64,000 bases of DNA, taken from Saprospiraceae bacterium (GTDB lineage Bacteria; Bacteroidota; Bacteroidia; Chitinophagales; Saprospiraceae). The stretch lies in assembly GCA_016715105.1 (NCBI GenBank), contig JADKBO010000002.1, positions 1 to 64,000 on the forward strand, in the 5' to 3' direction. The notes beneath the pieces are model-generated. The model was not told where the DNA came from. It worked only from the letters and a program-made list of their open reading frames with translations, and did not search any database. Position numbers and translations under genes: made by a program. Below are positions 7,537-16,238 of this stretch, piece after piece; position 1 is the stretch's first letter; every line of letters begins with the position of its first letter.

Positions 7537-7580
7537 AAAATAAAAAATTTATGATTTAACCATTAAACGAATAAAAGTCA

Positions 7581-7609
7581 CAAATGTAGATTAATCTCTG
7601 TTACCCAAA
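7581..7609 (-). promoter_or_regulatory. Bacteroidota-type promoter for frr
   Basis: The minus strand has TTTG (7609-7606), a 17-bp spacer and TACATTTG (7588-7581), with transcription predicted to start near 7575, about 38 nt before the frr ATG. It overlaps the last codons of the YugP-type protease gene. Confidence 0.55.
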
Positions 7610-8280
7610 AAGGAAAGTAAGAAATATAAAAACATAACTAATGCTCCCAAAGCCTGAGCAACATAAGTCATCGCAGCCCACCAAAGAGCATCTTTTGCGC
7701 CATCATATTCCTGACCAGCAGCTACATTTGATTCGTCCAACCATACCAAAGCTCTTTTTGATGCATCAAATTCAACAGGTAAGGTTACCAAGCTAAACAA
7801 TGCTGTAACACCAAATGTGATAACAAGCACCATCATGAGTAAGTTGCCACCAATACCCATGCCCACACCAAACATCATACCCATAAACATGAATTGTTGC
7901 ACTTTGCTGCTAAATTGCATCACAGGAACCAAGTTTGATCTCAAAGCCAACATGCTATAAGACTGTGCGTGTTGCACTGCGTGTCCACATTCATGAGCAG
8001 CAACCGCAGCAGAAGCAATACTTCTACCACCATAAACTGCCGGTGAAAGAGCAATAGTTTTATTTGTAGGATTGTAATGATCCGTGAGCATCCCTTCTCC
8101 CATTTCTACACGTACATCGTTGATGCCATAGTGACGCAACATTTTTACTGCAACCTCTGCACCAGACAAGTTGGATCGTATTCCAATATGGCTATAATTT
8201 TCAAATTTACTTTTCAGACGATTGCTTACCAAAAAGCCTATCAATGTGAAAACTCCTAAAATAACCCAATACAATATCAT
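7591..8280 (-). CDS. YugP-family zinc metallopeptidase (membrane)
   Basis: A 229-residue membrane protein of the YugP-type zinc metallopeptidase family. An N-terminal helix (residues 1-17) is followed by the metal motif 'AAVAAHECGHAVQHAQSY', where HECGH supplies two zinc ligands and the catalytic Glu. Several hydrophobic segments follow at about 125-165 and 205-225, and 'LPVEFDASKRAL' provides a likely third ligand. The family is widespread in Firmicutes and Bacteroidota with poorly known substrates. It lies between serS and frr and could share their transcript. Confidence 0.88.
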   Translation of the reverse strand: MILYWVILGVFTLIGFLVSNRLKSKFENYSHIGIRSNLSGAEVAVKMLRHYGINDVRVEMGEGMLTDHYNPTNKTIALSPAVYGGRSIASAAVAAHECGHAVQHAQSYSMLALRSNLVPVMQFSSKVQQFMFMGMMFGVGMGIGGNLLMMVLVITFGVTALFSLVTLPVEFDASKRALVWLDESNVAAGQEYDGAKDALWWAAMTYVAQALGALVMFLYFLLSFLGNRD

Positions 8281-8334
8281 TTCTCTTAATTTTACTTTTG
8301 TAACCCCAATTTGAGGGCTTTTGTTATTTAATGT

Positions 8335-9615
8335 TTAGTTAATAATGTCGAAGCCTGTGTATTTTCTCAATACTTCAGGTACAATAACACCTTCTGTGGT
8401 TTGAAAGTTCTCTAAAATGGCTGCCACGATTCTAGCTAACGCCAGCGCACTACCGTTGAGTGTGTGGGCTAATTTGTTTTTACCACTAGCATCTTTATAC
8501 CTCAACATCATACGATTGGTTTGGAAGGTCTCAAAATTGGACACGCTACTCACTTCCAACCATCTTTTCTGAGCCATGGAATAGACTTCAAAATCGAAAG
8601 TCAGGGCAGAAGCAAAACCCATGTCACCACCACATAGTCTCAAAATTCTGTATGGCAAGCCAAGGCTGTCTAGCAAATGTGCCACGTGATTGAGCATTTC
8701 CATCAATGAATCATAAGATTTATCTGGATGTTGGATCTGCACAATTTCTATTTTATCAAATTGATGTACTCTATTCAGTCCTTTTACATCGGCACCGTAA
8801 GAGCCAGCTTCTCTCCTAAAACAAGGTGTGTATCCTGTCAATTTGATAGGCAATTCCTCGGCAGATACAATCATGTCCCGATATAAATTGGTGATTGGCA
8901 CTTCGGCAGTCGGTATCAAATAAAGATCATCTCTTTCGATATAATACATCTGAGCTTCTTTATCTGGCAATTGTCCTGTGGCTCTGGCGCTGTCGTGATT
9001 GACAACCAGTGGTGGGACAATTTCAGTGTACCCTGCTTTAGAGGCTTCGTCCAGAAAATAAGAAATCAAAGCCCTCTGTAATCTTGCTCCTTTCCCTTTG
9101 AAAACAGGAAACCCTGCTCCAGTCAATTTCACGCCATCTGTCAAACTGAAAACTCCATATTTTTCAGCAATTTCCCAGTGTGGCAATGCGTCGCTAGGCA
9201 AAATATCTAAATCCCCAGACCAGTCTCTATAAACTTCATTGTCCTCCGCATGTTTTCCAACCGGGACAGATACGTGCGGAACATTTGGTAATTGGATGAC
9301 CATATCACCCAACTCTTGCTGAATACGTTTATTGTTTTCCTCAATGACCTTTGATTTTTCTTTGAGCAAAGCAACCTGATCCTTCAGATCATTGGCTTCA
9401 GATTGTTTTCCAGATTTGAATAAATCACCAATTTCTTTTGATAATTTATTGATTTCTGAAAGAATGATATCACCCTCTGTTTGGGACTTTTTTCTTTCAT
9501 CATCAAGTAATAATATGGTCTCTATCAATCCTATTTGCGTCTCAGGTAGAAAACGCTTATTAAGACCCTCCAGGACTCTCTCTTTTTCAAATCGAATGGT
9601 GCTAATTTCTAACAT
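8335..9615 (-). CDS. serS: Seryl-tRNA synthetase
   Basis: A 426-residue class IIa aminoacyl-tRNA synthetase that charges tRNA-Ser. The N-terminal tRNA-binding coiled coil occupies about residues 25-105. The catalytic core has 'GARLQRALISYFLDEA' (motif 1), 'GYTPCFRREAGSYGADVKGL' with the motif 2 Arg, and 'LNGSALALARIVAAILENFQ' as motif 3. 'LIPTAEVPITNLYRD' contributes to serine binding. The length is as expected. Confidence 0.97.
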   Translation of the reverse strand: MLEISTIRFEKERVLEGLNKRFLPETQIGLIETILLLDDERKKSQTEGDIILSEINKLSKEIGDLFKSGKQSEANDLKDQVALLKEKSKVIEENNKRIQQELGDMVIQLPNVPHVSVPVGKHAEDNEVYRDWSGDLDILPSDALPHWEIAEKYGVFSLTDGVKLTGAGFPVFKGKGARLQRALISYFLDEASKAGYTEIVPPLVVNHDSARATGQLPDKEAQMYYIERDDLYLIPTAEVPITNLYRDMIVSAEELPIKLTGYTPCFRREAGSYGADVKGLNRVHQFDKIEIVQIQHPDKSYDSLMEMLNHVAHLLDSLGLPYRILRLCGGDMGFASALTFDFEVYSMAQKRWLEVSSVSNFETFQTNRMMLRYKDASGKNKLAHTLNGSALALARIVAAILENFQTTEGVIVPEVLRKYTGFDIIN

Positions 9616-9683
9616 TTAATCTTTGTTTAACCAATTTAAAGCGCGAAATAATGATTTTTTAAGCGCTTGCACAAAAATACTGT

Positions 9684-9713
9684 TTTGAATTTCAAAAATT
9701 TCATTTAAATTTG
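9684..9713 (+). promoter_or_regulatory. Bacteroidota-type promoter for rho
   Basis: TTTG (9684-9687), an 18-bp spacer and TAAATTTG (9706-9713) match the phylum consensus. The predicted start of transcription near 9720 leaves a leader of about 100 nt before the rho ATG. Confidence 0.65.
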
Positions 9714-9822
9714 TGGCACTAAGTCCAGATAGAGATATCACATCTTAAATCTTGATTCCTCTAAATTTCAATCATTTTTAACTTACACAGACTGTTTTCC
9801 ACAGTAAAATTATTATCAACAT

Positions 9823-11676
9823 ATGTATGACATTATTCAGCTAAACGAAATGCTGGTTCCTGATTTGCGTGATATTGCAGAGAAATTAGGCTTGGAATCG
9901 TACAAAAAATTAGCAAAACAAGATCTAATCTATAAAATACTCGATCAACAAGCTTTATCCCAAAAGAAGGAAGAAACAAGCCCTAAACAAGAAAACAAAA
10001 AGGCAGATAGTGCCCAGCAAGAAAGAGCTCGCAAGAGAGTTCCTGCTCCCAAGGGAAAACCAGTTGGCACTTCTAATCCTGAAAAATTAAATCAAAAACC
10101 AGCTGCTGATGCACCACAGGTTGAAGTGGTGGCACCAAAAGTTCAAGAGCCAAAGCCAGTTGAAACGATGGCTGCTGAAACCAAAGCTCCAGAAACTTCC
10201 AATCCTCAGAGACCTGAAAGAAGAGAAGAAAAACGCTTTGAAAGAAGAGAACCAAGGAGAGATGATCGCAGAGACGATCGCAGACAGCCAAAAGCTGAAA
10301 GTTCAGAATTGGAAAAAATCGATAGCCCAAAGGCCAGATTGCAAAAATTTTTGGAAGAAGAAGAGCTTGATTTTGAAGATCAAGATATCGCAGAAAAAAT
10401 CATTCCACTTGCTATTGAAAATAGTGCTGGTACAGACGCTCCTGAAAGAAAGCCTTTTGTAGAGGAATTTAGGAGAAATGAAAGAAGAAACCAACATCAG
10501 TCCAATCAACAAGAAAGACCTTATGAAAAAGAAGAGCCAAAATTCAATATTGAATTGGATGGTGCAATCGAAGGAGAAGGTATTTTGGAAATGATGCAGG
10601 ATGGTTATGGCTTTTTGCGATCAGCCGATTACAATTACCTTTCTTCACCAGATGATATTTACGTGAGCCCTTCACAAATCAAATTATTTGGTTTAAAAAC
10701 TGGTGATACAGTGAAAGGTGCCATCAGACCTCCAAAAGAAGGTGAAAAGTATTTTGCCTTACTCAAAGTTTCTAGAATAAATGGTTTGGATCCTGGAGCT
10801 GTAAAAGAAAGGGTACCTTTTGATTACCTCACCCCTTTATTTCCTACCGAAAAACTCAATTTGATTTCTGCCCCTGATGGAAAAGATTATGGCAACAGAA
10901 TGATTGACTTATTCTCCCCTATTGGTAAGGGTCAAAGAGGATTGATTGTTGCTCAACCAAAAACGGGTAAAACCTTTTTGTTGAAAGACATTGCAAATGC
11001 AATTTCCAAAAACCACCCTGAATGTTACCTATTGGTATTGTTGATTGATGAGCGTCCTGAGGAAGTAACAGACATGCGTAGAAGTGTAAGAGCTGAGGTA
11101 ATTGCTTCTACATTTGACGAACCAGCAGAAAACCACGTAAGAGTAGCAGGTATCGTGCTCGAAAAAGCCAAAAGAATGGTTGAGAGCGGACATGATGTAG
11201 TTGTTCTTTTAGATAGTATTACCAGACTTGCACGTGCTTACAATACTGTTGCACCAACAAGTGGTAGAGTATTATCAGGTGGTGTGGAAGCCAACGCTTT
11301 GCACAAACCTAAAAAATTCTTTGGTGCTGCCAGAAATATAGAAGATGGCGGATCTCTTACTATCCTTGCAACTGCTTTGACAGATACGGGTTCTAAAATG
11401 GATGAAGTAATCTTTGAAGAATTCAAAGGTACTGGTAACATGGAATTACAATTGGATAGAACATTGGCAAACAAACGTTTGTATCCTGCTATTGACCTTC
11501 CTAGATCTAGTACAAGAAGAGAAGAATTGTTATTGGATAAAGAAACATTACAAAGAATGTTTATTCTCAGAAACTATCTTGCAGATATGAAGCCAGATGA
11601 GGCAATGGAATTCTTGAGAAAATACATGTTGGGCACAAAAACCAATGATGAGTTTTTGCAATCCATGAATGGCTAA
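9823..11676 (+). CDS. rho: Transcription termination factor Rho with disordered insertion
   Basis: A 617-residue Rho helicase. The Rho_N domain (about residues 5-45, 'LNEMLVPDLRDIAEKLGL') is separated from the RNA-binding cold-shock-like domain (about 245-320, 'GILEMMQDGYGFLR') by about 200 residues. That insertion is rich in Lys, Glu, Gln, Arg and Pro, with RREE and RRDDRR repeats. The ATPase has Walker A 'AQPKTGKTFLLKDI', Walker B 'DVVVLLDSITRLARAYN', the Q-loop region 'GGVEANALHKPKKFFGAARN', and 'DLPRSSTRREELL' near the end. E. coli Rho is about 419 residues, so the extra length is the insertion. Long disordered Rho insertions are known in Bacteroidota and in Bacteroides are reported to drive phase separation. 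It has its own promoter and terminator. Confidence 0.97.
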   Translation: MYDIIQLNEMLVPDLRDIAEKLGLESYKKLAKQDLIYKILDQQALSQKKEETSPKQENKKADSAQQERARKRVPAPKGKPVGTSNPEKLNQKPAADAPQVEVVAPKVQEPKPVETMAAETKAPETSNPQRPERREEKRFERREPRRDDRRDDRRQPKAESSELEKIDSPKARLQKFLEEEELDFEDQDIAEKIIPLAIENSAGTDAPERKPFVEEFRRNERRNQHQSNQQERPYEKEEPKFNIELDGAIEGEGILEMMQDGYGFLRSADYNYLSSPDDIYVSPSQIKLFGLKTGDTVKGAIRPPKEGEKYFALLKVSRINGLDPGAVKERVPFDYLTPLFPTEKLNLISAPDGKDYGNRMIDLFSPIGKGQRGLIVAQPKTGKTFLLKDIANAISKNHPECYLLVLLIDERPEEVTDMRRSVRAEVIASTFDEPAENHVRVAGIVLEKAKRMVESGHDVVVLLDSITRLARAYNTVAPTSGRVLSGGVEANALHKPKKFFGAARNIEDGGSLTILATALTDTGSKMDEVIFEEFKGTGNMELQLDRTLANKRLYPAIDLPRSSTRREELLLDKETLQRMFILRNYLADMKPDEAMEFLRKYMLGTKTNDEFLQSMNG

Positions 11677-11711
11677 TATCATTTGGAAGAAAAATATAAA
11701 ATGAATATTTT

Positions 11712-11747
11712 AAAAGGCTTGCTCCTCACTGGATGCAGGCCTTTTTT
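11712..11747 (+). terminator. Intrinsic terminator after rho
   Basis: An 11-bp stem (11712-11722 with 11735-11745, one G-T pair) with a 12-nt loop, ending in a run of T at 11742-11747. It lies 35 bp after the rho stop. Confidence 0.8.
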
Positions 11748-11769
11748 AAAAGTAAAAGTTTAATCAGTA

Positions 11770-12099
11770 ATGAAACAACACATCAATCTAATTGAGATTA
11801 TAGAGGAAATAGGAGATGTTTCCAGAAAATATCAGGAATTTATGAGGACAAATGACCTCAGTACAGGAATTTACAAAATAAGTGTGGGACAGACAGACAT
11901 CCAAACTCCGCACACTGAGGATGAAGTTTATTATATCATCGAAGGCAAATCCAAATTCATTCATGGCGAATCTATTCTTGATGTAAAACCTGGCGATTTT
12001 ATATTTGTGGCCGCCAAGGTGGACCATCGCTTTGTTGATGTACAAGAGGATATGATTGTTTTGGTCTTTTTTGGTCCTGCAGAAGGCACTAAAGAGTAA
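11770..12099 (+). CDS. Small single-domain cupin protein
   Basis: A 109-residue protein consisting of one cupin barrel. Motif 1 is 'HTEDEVYYIIEGKSKFIHG', with the His and Glu metal ligands, followed by 'VKPGDFIFVAAKVDHRFVD', which gives motif 2 with its His. Such small cupins bind a divalent metal and act as dioxygenases, isomerases or sensors. The substrate cannot be told from sequence. It stands alone after the rho terminator. Confidence 0.8.
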   Translation: MKQHINLIEIIEEIGDVSRKYQEFMRTNDLSTGIYKISVGQTDIQTPHTEDEVYYIIEGKSKFIHGESILDVKPGDFIFVAAKVDHRFVDVQEDMIVLVFFGPAEGTKE

Positions 12100-12194
12100 C
12101 AACTGCGCGGATGATGCGTTAAATCACTGTCTAATTGCCAGATACTTCTGGTTAAATGATTATTTTTGAGGTCCAAATAAAAGTAAAAGTTAAA

Positions 12195-13523
12195 ATGTTA
12201 AAGCAAATAGGTATTGTATTTTCTATCATTCTTTTGATTTCCGGATGTAAGAAAACCAACCCAAATTTTCAGGAGGAAGCTGCCCAACCAACTTACTATC
12301 AAGCTTCTGTAAAAAATCTTACAGACATACTTGTTCATGACATCTTTTCACCACCTGTAGCCAGCAGAAATTATGCATACCCCTGCATAGCAGGTTATGA
12401 GGTTGCAAGGTACATGGATCCAAAGTATAAAAGTTTGCATGGCCAAATAACACACATGCCAGAATTACCAAAGCCCAATGATGGTGAAATTTATTGTTAC
12501 CCACTTGCCTCAATTGTTGCATTTAATATGACTGCCAAAAAATTCATTTTTTCTGAAGATAGTGTGACTATGTTCTATAATGAAATGATGAAAAAATTTG
12601 ATGCTGTTAATATGCCTGAGGATGTAAAACAAAGGTCGATTGCATTTGGCACAGAAATGAGTGAGGTCATCAAAAAATGGGCAGATGGAGATACTTATGC
12701 TCAAACCAGATCAGATCCAAAGTTTACCGTGACGGAAGATAAAAACAGATGGAGACCTACAGCACCTGCCTACATGGATGGTATTGAGCCAAGTTGGTCA
12801 AGAATCAGACCATTGGTGATGGATTCTGCACAGCAGTTCAAACCCATTGGGCCTACTACTTTTAGTACAGAAAAAGGAAGTAAATTTTATAAAGAAGCCT
12901 ATGAAGTCTATGAAGTGGGCAAAAAATTGACTCCAGAACAAGACGAAATTGCTAGATTTTGGGATTGTAATCCATACAAAATGAATGTCATCGGCCACGT
13001 GATGCACGCCACCAAAAAGATAACTCCAGGTGGACACTGGATGGAAATAGCTGGAATTGCAGCTAGAAAAGATAAAGCCGATTTTGTGAAAACGACTTAT
13101 GCCTATTTGATGACCTCCTTGGGCTTATTCGACGGATTTATTTCTTGTTGGGATGAAAAATACCGCTCTAATCTGGTAAGGCCAGAAACATATATCAACG
13201 AACATATTGACGAAAACTGGGTCCCACTACTTCAGACACCACCTTTTCCAGAGCACACTAGCGGACATAGCGTAGTTTCTGGTGCAGCTTCGACTTTGTT
13301 GACTAGTGTTTTTGGAGAAAATTTTGCCTTTGCTGATTCCACAGAATTGGAGTTTGGATTGCCTGTAAGAAATTTCCCCTCCTTCAATAAAGCTGCTGAT
13401 GAGGCTGCCATTTCCAGATTATATGGTGGAATTCATTATATGCCTGCGATAGAATATGGAGTTCCTGAGGGAAGACAAATTGCTGGACACATCATCACAA
13501 AGATCAAATTATTAGAACAATAA
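12195..13523 (+). CDS. Vanadium-dependent haloperoxidase-like (PAP2 superfamily) lipoprotein
   Basis: A 442-residue exported lipoprotein. I chose the ATG at 12195, not the one 39 bp upstream, because it gives a clean signal (MLKQIGIVFSIILLISGC, Cys18). The C-terminal part carries the three phosphate/vanadate-binding motifs of vanadium chloroperoxidases and PAP2 acid phosphatases. These are K-x6-RP in 'KYRSNLVRPETYI', 'PEHTSGHSVVSGA' with the catalytic His, and SR-x5-H in 'SRLYGGIHYM'. The length and the all-helical body fit the haloperoxidase branch more than small PAP2 phosphatases. Whether it oxidises halides or hydrolyses phosphate is undecided. It ends 1 bp before pyrD. Confidence 0.82.
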   Translation: MLKQIGIVFSIILLISGCKKTNPNFQEEAAQPTYYQASVKNLTDILVHDIFSPPVASRNYAYPCIAGYEVARYMDPKYKSLHGQITHMPELPKPNDGEIYCYPLASIVAFNMTAKKFIFSEDSVTMFYNEMMKKFDAVNMPEDVKQRSIAFGTEMSEVIKKWADGDTYAQTRSDPKFTVTEDKNRWRPTAPAYMDGIEPSWSRIRPLVMDSAQQFKPIGPTTFSTEKGSKFYKEAYEVYEVGKKLTPEQDEIARFWDCNPYKMNVIGHVMHATKKITPGGHWMEIAGIAARKDKADFVKTTYAYLMTSLGLFDGFISCWDEKYRSNLVRPETYINEHIDENWVPLLQTPPFPEHTSGHSVVSGAASTLLTSVFGENFAFADSTELEFGLPVRNFPSFNKAADEAAISRLYGGIHYMPAIEYGVPEGRQIAGHIITKIKLLEQ

Positions 13524-13524
13524 T

Positions 13525-14559
13525 ATGATTTATAAGCTGCTCATCAGACCCATTTTTTTCAGCATTGACCCTGAAAAAACCCATCACATTGCCCTGAATT
13601 CACTCAAGTTTCTAATCAGCATCCCTGGTATGAAAAGCTTGTTTGAGTGGTTATTTGCCATTCCAAAAGGTTTGGAAGTTCAAAAACTTGGATTGAAATT
13701 TCGGAATCCAGTAGGACTTGCGGCGGGATTTGACAAGGATGGTAAATATATTGAAGCCTTGGACGTGCTAGGTTTTGGCTTTATTGAGGTGGGAACAGTA
13801 ACACCACTACCTCAAGCTGGAAATGACAAACCACGTTTATTTAGGTTGCCTGTGGACAAAGGCATCATCAATAGAATGGGATTTAATAATGAAGGGGTGG
13901 ATGCCTTGGTAGAAAGGCTCAAGCTTTTGAAAAATCGTTCCATCATCATTGGTGGCAATATTGGCAAAAACAAAGTGACACCCAACGATAAAGCCATTGA
14001 TGACTACCTTACCTGCTTTCATAAATTACACGAATATGTGGATTATTTTGTAGTGAATGTGAGTTCACCCAATACACCTGGTTTACGAGCACTCCAAGAA
14101 AAAGGACCATTGACTGAGATATTGACAGCTTTGGTAAAAGCCAATTTCCAAAAGGCAGTACAAAAACCAATCTTATTGAAAATAGCTCCGGATTTGGGAC
14201 ATGAGCAGGTAATGGATATCATCGACATTGTAAGGACTACCCAAATACAAGGGCTTATCGCAACCAATACCACTATCAGCAGAAGTGATTTAAAAACTGC
14301 AAGTTCTAAAGTTTCAGAGATTGGAATGGGCGGTTTGAGCGGTAAGCCTGTAAGGCAGATCTCAGATCAAATTCTGAATATGATCAAGATCAATGCTCCC
14401 GAAATCTTTGTTATAGGGGTAGGAGGAATTTTTGACGGACAAGACGCCAAAGATAAAATGGATTTAGGTGCTGACCTGGTCCAAGTATATTCTGGATTTA
14501 TTTATGAGGGCCCAGCAATGATTTCAAATATTTGCAAGTTTTTATCAAAAAGTGCATGA
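13525..14559 (+). CDS. pyrD: Dihydroorotate dehydrogenase (quinone), class 2
   Basis: A 344-residue class 2 dihydroorotate dehydrogenase, which oxidises dihydroorotate to orotate in pyrimidine synthesis and passes electrons to membrane quinone. The N-terminal helices 'YKLLIRPIFFSIDPEKTHH' form the membrane-association and quinone site of class 2. The FMN region 'GLAAGFDKDGKYIEAL' and the catalytic serine in 'VNVSSPNTPGLRALQ' are present, as are 'LLKIAPDL', 'IATNTTIS', 'GGLSGKP' and the C-terminal phosphate site 'VIGVGGIFDGQDA'. It is probably co-transcribed with the haloperoxidase-like gene (1-bp gap). Confidence 0.96.
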   Translation: MIYKLLIRPIFFSIDPEKTHHIALNSLKFLISIPGMKSLFEWLFAIPKGLEVQKLGLKFRNPVGLAAGFDKDGKYIEALDVLGFGFIEVGTVTPLPQAGNDKPRLFRLPVDKGIINRMGFNNEGVDALVERLKLLKNRSIIIGGNIGKNKVTPNDKAIDDYLTCFHKLHEYVDYFVVNVSSPNTPGLRALQEKGPLTEILTALVKANFQKAVQKPILLKIAPDLGHEQVMDIIDIVRTTQIQGLIATNTTISRSDLKTASSKVSEIGMGGLSGKPVRQISDQILNMIKINAPEIFVIGVGGIFDGQDAKDKMDLGADLVQVYSGFIYEGPAMISNICKFLSKSA

Positions 14560-14564
14560 AAACA

Positions 14565-15083
14565 TTATAAATTCTGCTGATCAGATAATATTTCTTGTAG
14601 TTGAATCATGTGCCTTTCTGTATGAGTGATCAATAAATGCAGCCAATCGCTCATGGTAATTTCGCCAAAAAATGGATGTAGAGCAGTTCTGAAATCAATG
14701 ATAATTTCTCCATTTTCTATAGCAGCCATGAGATTTTCTCTATTGATTTTGATTTTCTGAAGAATCTCTTCTTTTGTTCCATGACTGTCATCAGGTAAGG
14801 CAAATTCTGGTGACTTTACCTTTTTCAACGGTGCAGTAGCGGCATACTTCCTCTGTTTTTCAAGACCAAATATTTCTGGTGTTTCTGCAAACTTACCATT
14901 TGCTTTGAGCAATATTTTATGAACCCGACCTTCTAGAATAAGGCAATGTTCTAATATTTGGGTTACATTCCAACTTTCATCTTCTGATTGTTTTCGCTCA
15001 AAACCACTGGAATTTGCTGTGAGTTGCAACAACTGATTTGTATTTGCTTCAAGCAATCTTTGATATACCTGTAAATCCATCAT
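14565..15083 (-). CDS. DinB family protein (DinB_2)
   Basis: A 172-residue four-helix-bundle protein of the DinB/YfiT superfamily. The pattern 'ESWNVTQILEHCLILEGRVH' with a conserved His, and 'MSDWLHLLITHTERHMIQLQ' with the second His pair, form the usual metal site. DinB-like proteins bind metal and some are thiol-dependent transferases; the substrate here is unknown. It begins 1 bp after the thioesterase gene and belongs to the TetR-controlled unit. Confidence 0.82.
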   Translation of the reverse strand: MMDLQVYQRLLEANTNQLLQLTANSSGFERKQSEDESWNVTQILEHCLILEGRVHKILLKANGKFAETPEIFGLEKQRKYAATAPLKKVKSPEFALPDDSHGTKEEILQKIKINRENLMAAIENGEIIIDFRTALHPFFGEITMSDWLHLLITHTERHMIQLQEILSDQQNL

Positions 15084-15084
15084 T

Positions 15085-15579
15085 TTATTTTTTTGCCTTG
15101 TTCATTTGTAAGATTGCATTACTCCTAGCTTCAAAAACATTTTCAGAAATGGGTGAAATTATTCCCTCAAATAGATCCATCAGAAAATCTTCATGCGCTG
15201 TGACCCTTTTTCCAATAAGGTCGTAATACATAAATTTTATCCAAAAAAGTGCTTTGACATGGCTTTGCTCTTGGTCCCACATCTTCATTTCTACAGCAAG
15301 CAAACGCTCATCAAACTCAAACAATTGCGATTCGATGCAAACGACTTCTTGAACCAAAGCTGGTTTATAAAAAGCATTGTGGCTAGCAATGGTAAACCAA
15401 CCTTTACCTGTTTTTGCTACATGATCACTCAATTTCATTTGATAGAAATCTTCCAAATGGTCTTCACGCGCATTGATAAAATAATCTGCATACCTCGCAT
15501 TGTTGAGGTGATTGTATGGATCACAGTCTTGAAATCTGATCTTGTGAAATGATTTAGGATGTTTTTCTTTATTTGACAT
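15085..15579 (-). CDS. Acyl-CoA thioesterase (hotdog, 4HBT type)
   Basis: A 164-residue single hotdog-fold protein. The signature 'KIRFQDCDPYNHLNNARYADYFINARE' has the catalytic Asp (D in 'DCDPYNHLNN') of 4-hydroxybenzoyl-CoA-type thioesterases, followed by the beta-sheet segments of the fold. Such enzymes hydrolyse acyl-CoA esters. A perfect 14-bp palindrome, also found in front of the adjacent tetR-family gene, ends 5 bp before its start codon, so the upstream regulator probably controls it. Confidence 0.85.
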   Translation of the reverse strand: MSNKEKHPKSFHKIRFQDCDPYNHLNNARYADYFINAREDHLEDFYQMKLSDHVAKTGKGWFTIASHNAFYKPALVQEVVCIESQLFEFDERLLAVEMKMWDQEQSHVKALFWIKFMYYDLIGKRVTAHEDFLMDLFEGIISPISENVFEARSNAILQMNKAKK

Positions 15580-15583
15580 GATG

Positions 15584-15597
15584 ATACCGATCGGTAT
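15584..15597. promoter_or_regulatory. TetR-type operator (copy 2) before thioesterase
   Basis: A perfect 14-bp palindrome, ataccgatcggtat, lies 5 bp upstream of the thioesterase start and 18 bp after the regulator stop. The identical sequence sits in the promoter of the regulator gene. It is the expected size and symmetry of a TetR-family operator. Confidence 0.75.
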
Positions 15598-15615
15598 TTT
15601 AATGGTTAAAAAATT

Positions 15616-16194
15616 TTATAACTTAATGTTGTCTATCAAAATATTCAAACTCTTGAGCGCATTGTCCAAATAAGTTTTGTCTTCATTGACCATTGAAACA
15701 AAAATTCCCCCTTCGATAAGAGCGTACATTGATTGAGCAAAAACCCTGGAGTCAACCTCAACTTTTACCTGACCTTTGCTTTTACCTTTTTCAACTATTC
15801 TTTCCAAACCGCTTATCAAGTCATTCAAAATAGATTTGGCTAATTGATAAAGTTCAGGATTATTATATTTTGCATCGATGCCTACATTGAGGATTGGACA
15901 TCCACCCTTAGCTTGAACATTGAGAAAATATTCTCCATAGATATTGCCAATCATTTTCAATTTATCTATGGCGTTGTCGTAAGATTTTATTTCAGTAGTG
16001 ATAGGCATCATGCTTTCGATATTTTTCTTAAAAGCCTGCACTGCTAAATCTTCCTTGTTTTTAAAATTGAAATAGATGGCACCTTTTGTCAATCCTGTTG
16101 CCTCTGTGATGTCCGACAAGCTGGTAGCGACATAGCCTTTTTTATTAAATATCGGGGCTACTTTTTCTAAAATATATGAACTGGTGAGTGTCAA
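15616..16194 (-). CDS. TetR/AcrR family transcriptional regulator
   Basis: A 192-residue repressor-type regulator. The N-terminal DNA-binding domain (residues 1-50) has 'YVATSLSDITEATGLTKGAIYFNFKNKEDLA', the TetR helix-turn-helix. The C-terminal 140 residues are the helical ligand-binding and dimer domain, with 'GGCPILNVGIDAKY' as a conserved feature of this subfamily. It is followed by a thioesterase and a DinB gene. A palindromic operator occurs in its own promoter and before the thioesterase, which suggests autoregulation and control of the unit. The ligand may be an acyl-CoA or a toxic organic compound; this is inferred. Confidence 0.92.
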   Translation of the reverse strand: MTLTSSYILEKVAPIFNKKGYVATSLSDITEATGLTKGAIYFNFKNKEDLAVQAFKKNIESMMPITTEIKSYDNAIDKLKMIGNIYGEYFLNVQAKGGCPILNVGIDAKYNNPELYQLAKSILNDLISGLERIVEKGKSKGQVKVEVDSRVFAQSMYALIEGGIFVSMVNEDKTYLDNALKSLNILIDNIKL

Positions 16195-16212
16195 CTATGT
16201 TTATATTTTGAA

Positions 16213-16220
16213 CAAATGTA
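16213..16220 (-). promoter_or_regulatory. -7 element of the tetR-family gene
   Basis: TACATTTG on the minus strand matches TAnnTTTG exactly and lies 19 bp before the start codon. The operator palindrome begins 4 bp further upstream, in the spacer, so repressor bound there would block RNA polymerase. No clear -33 element is seen. Confidence 0.5.
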
Positions 16221-16224
16221 TAAA

Positions 16225-16238
16225 ATACCGATCGGTAT
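16225..16238. promoter_or_regulatory. TetR-type operator (copy 1) in regulator promoter
   Basis: This is the same perfect palindrome, ataccgatcggtat, as at 15584-15597. It lies directly upstream of the -7 element of the regulator gene. It is also 114 bp upstream of nadB, which reads the other way, but is too far to be a likely nadB operator. Confidence 0.75.

Noticed and set aside
10073..10512. Several frames inside the rho insertion
   Set aside because: They are shadows of the low-complexity, charged coding region of rho.
12156..12194. Upstream ATG extension of the haloperoxidase-like gene
   Set aside because: It adds a non-signal stretch before a clear lipoprotein signal at 12195.
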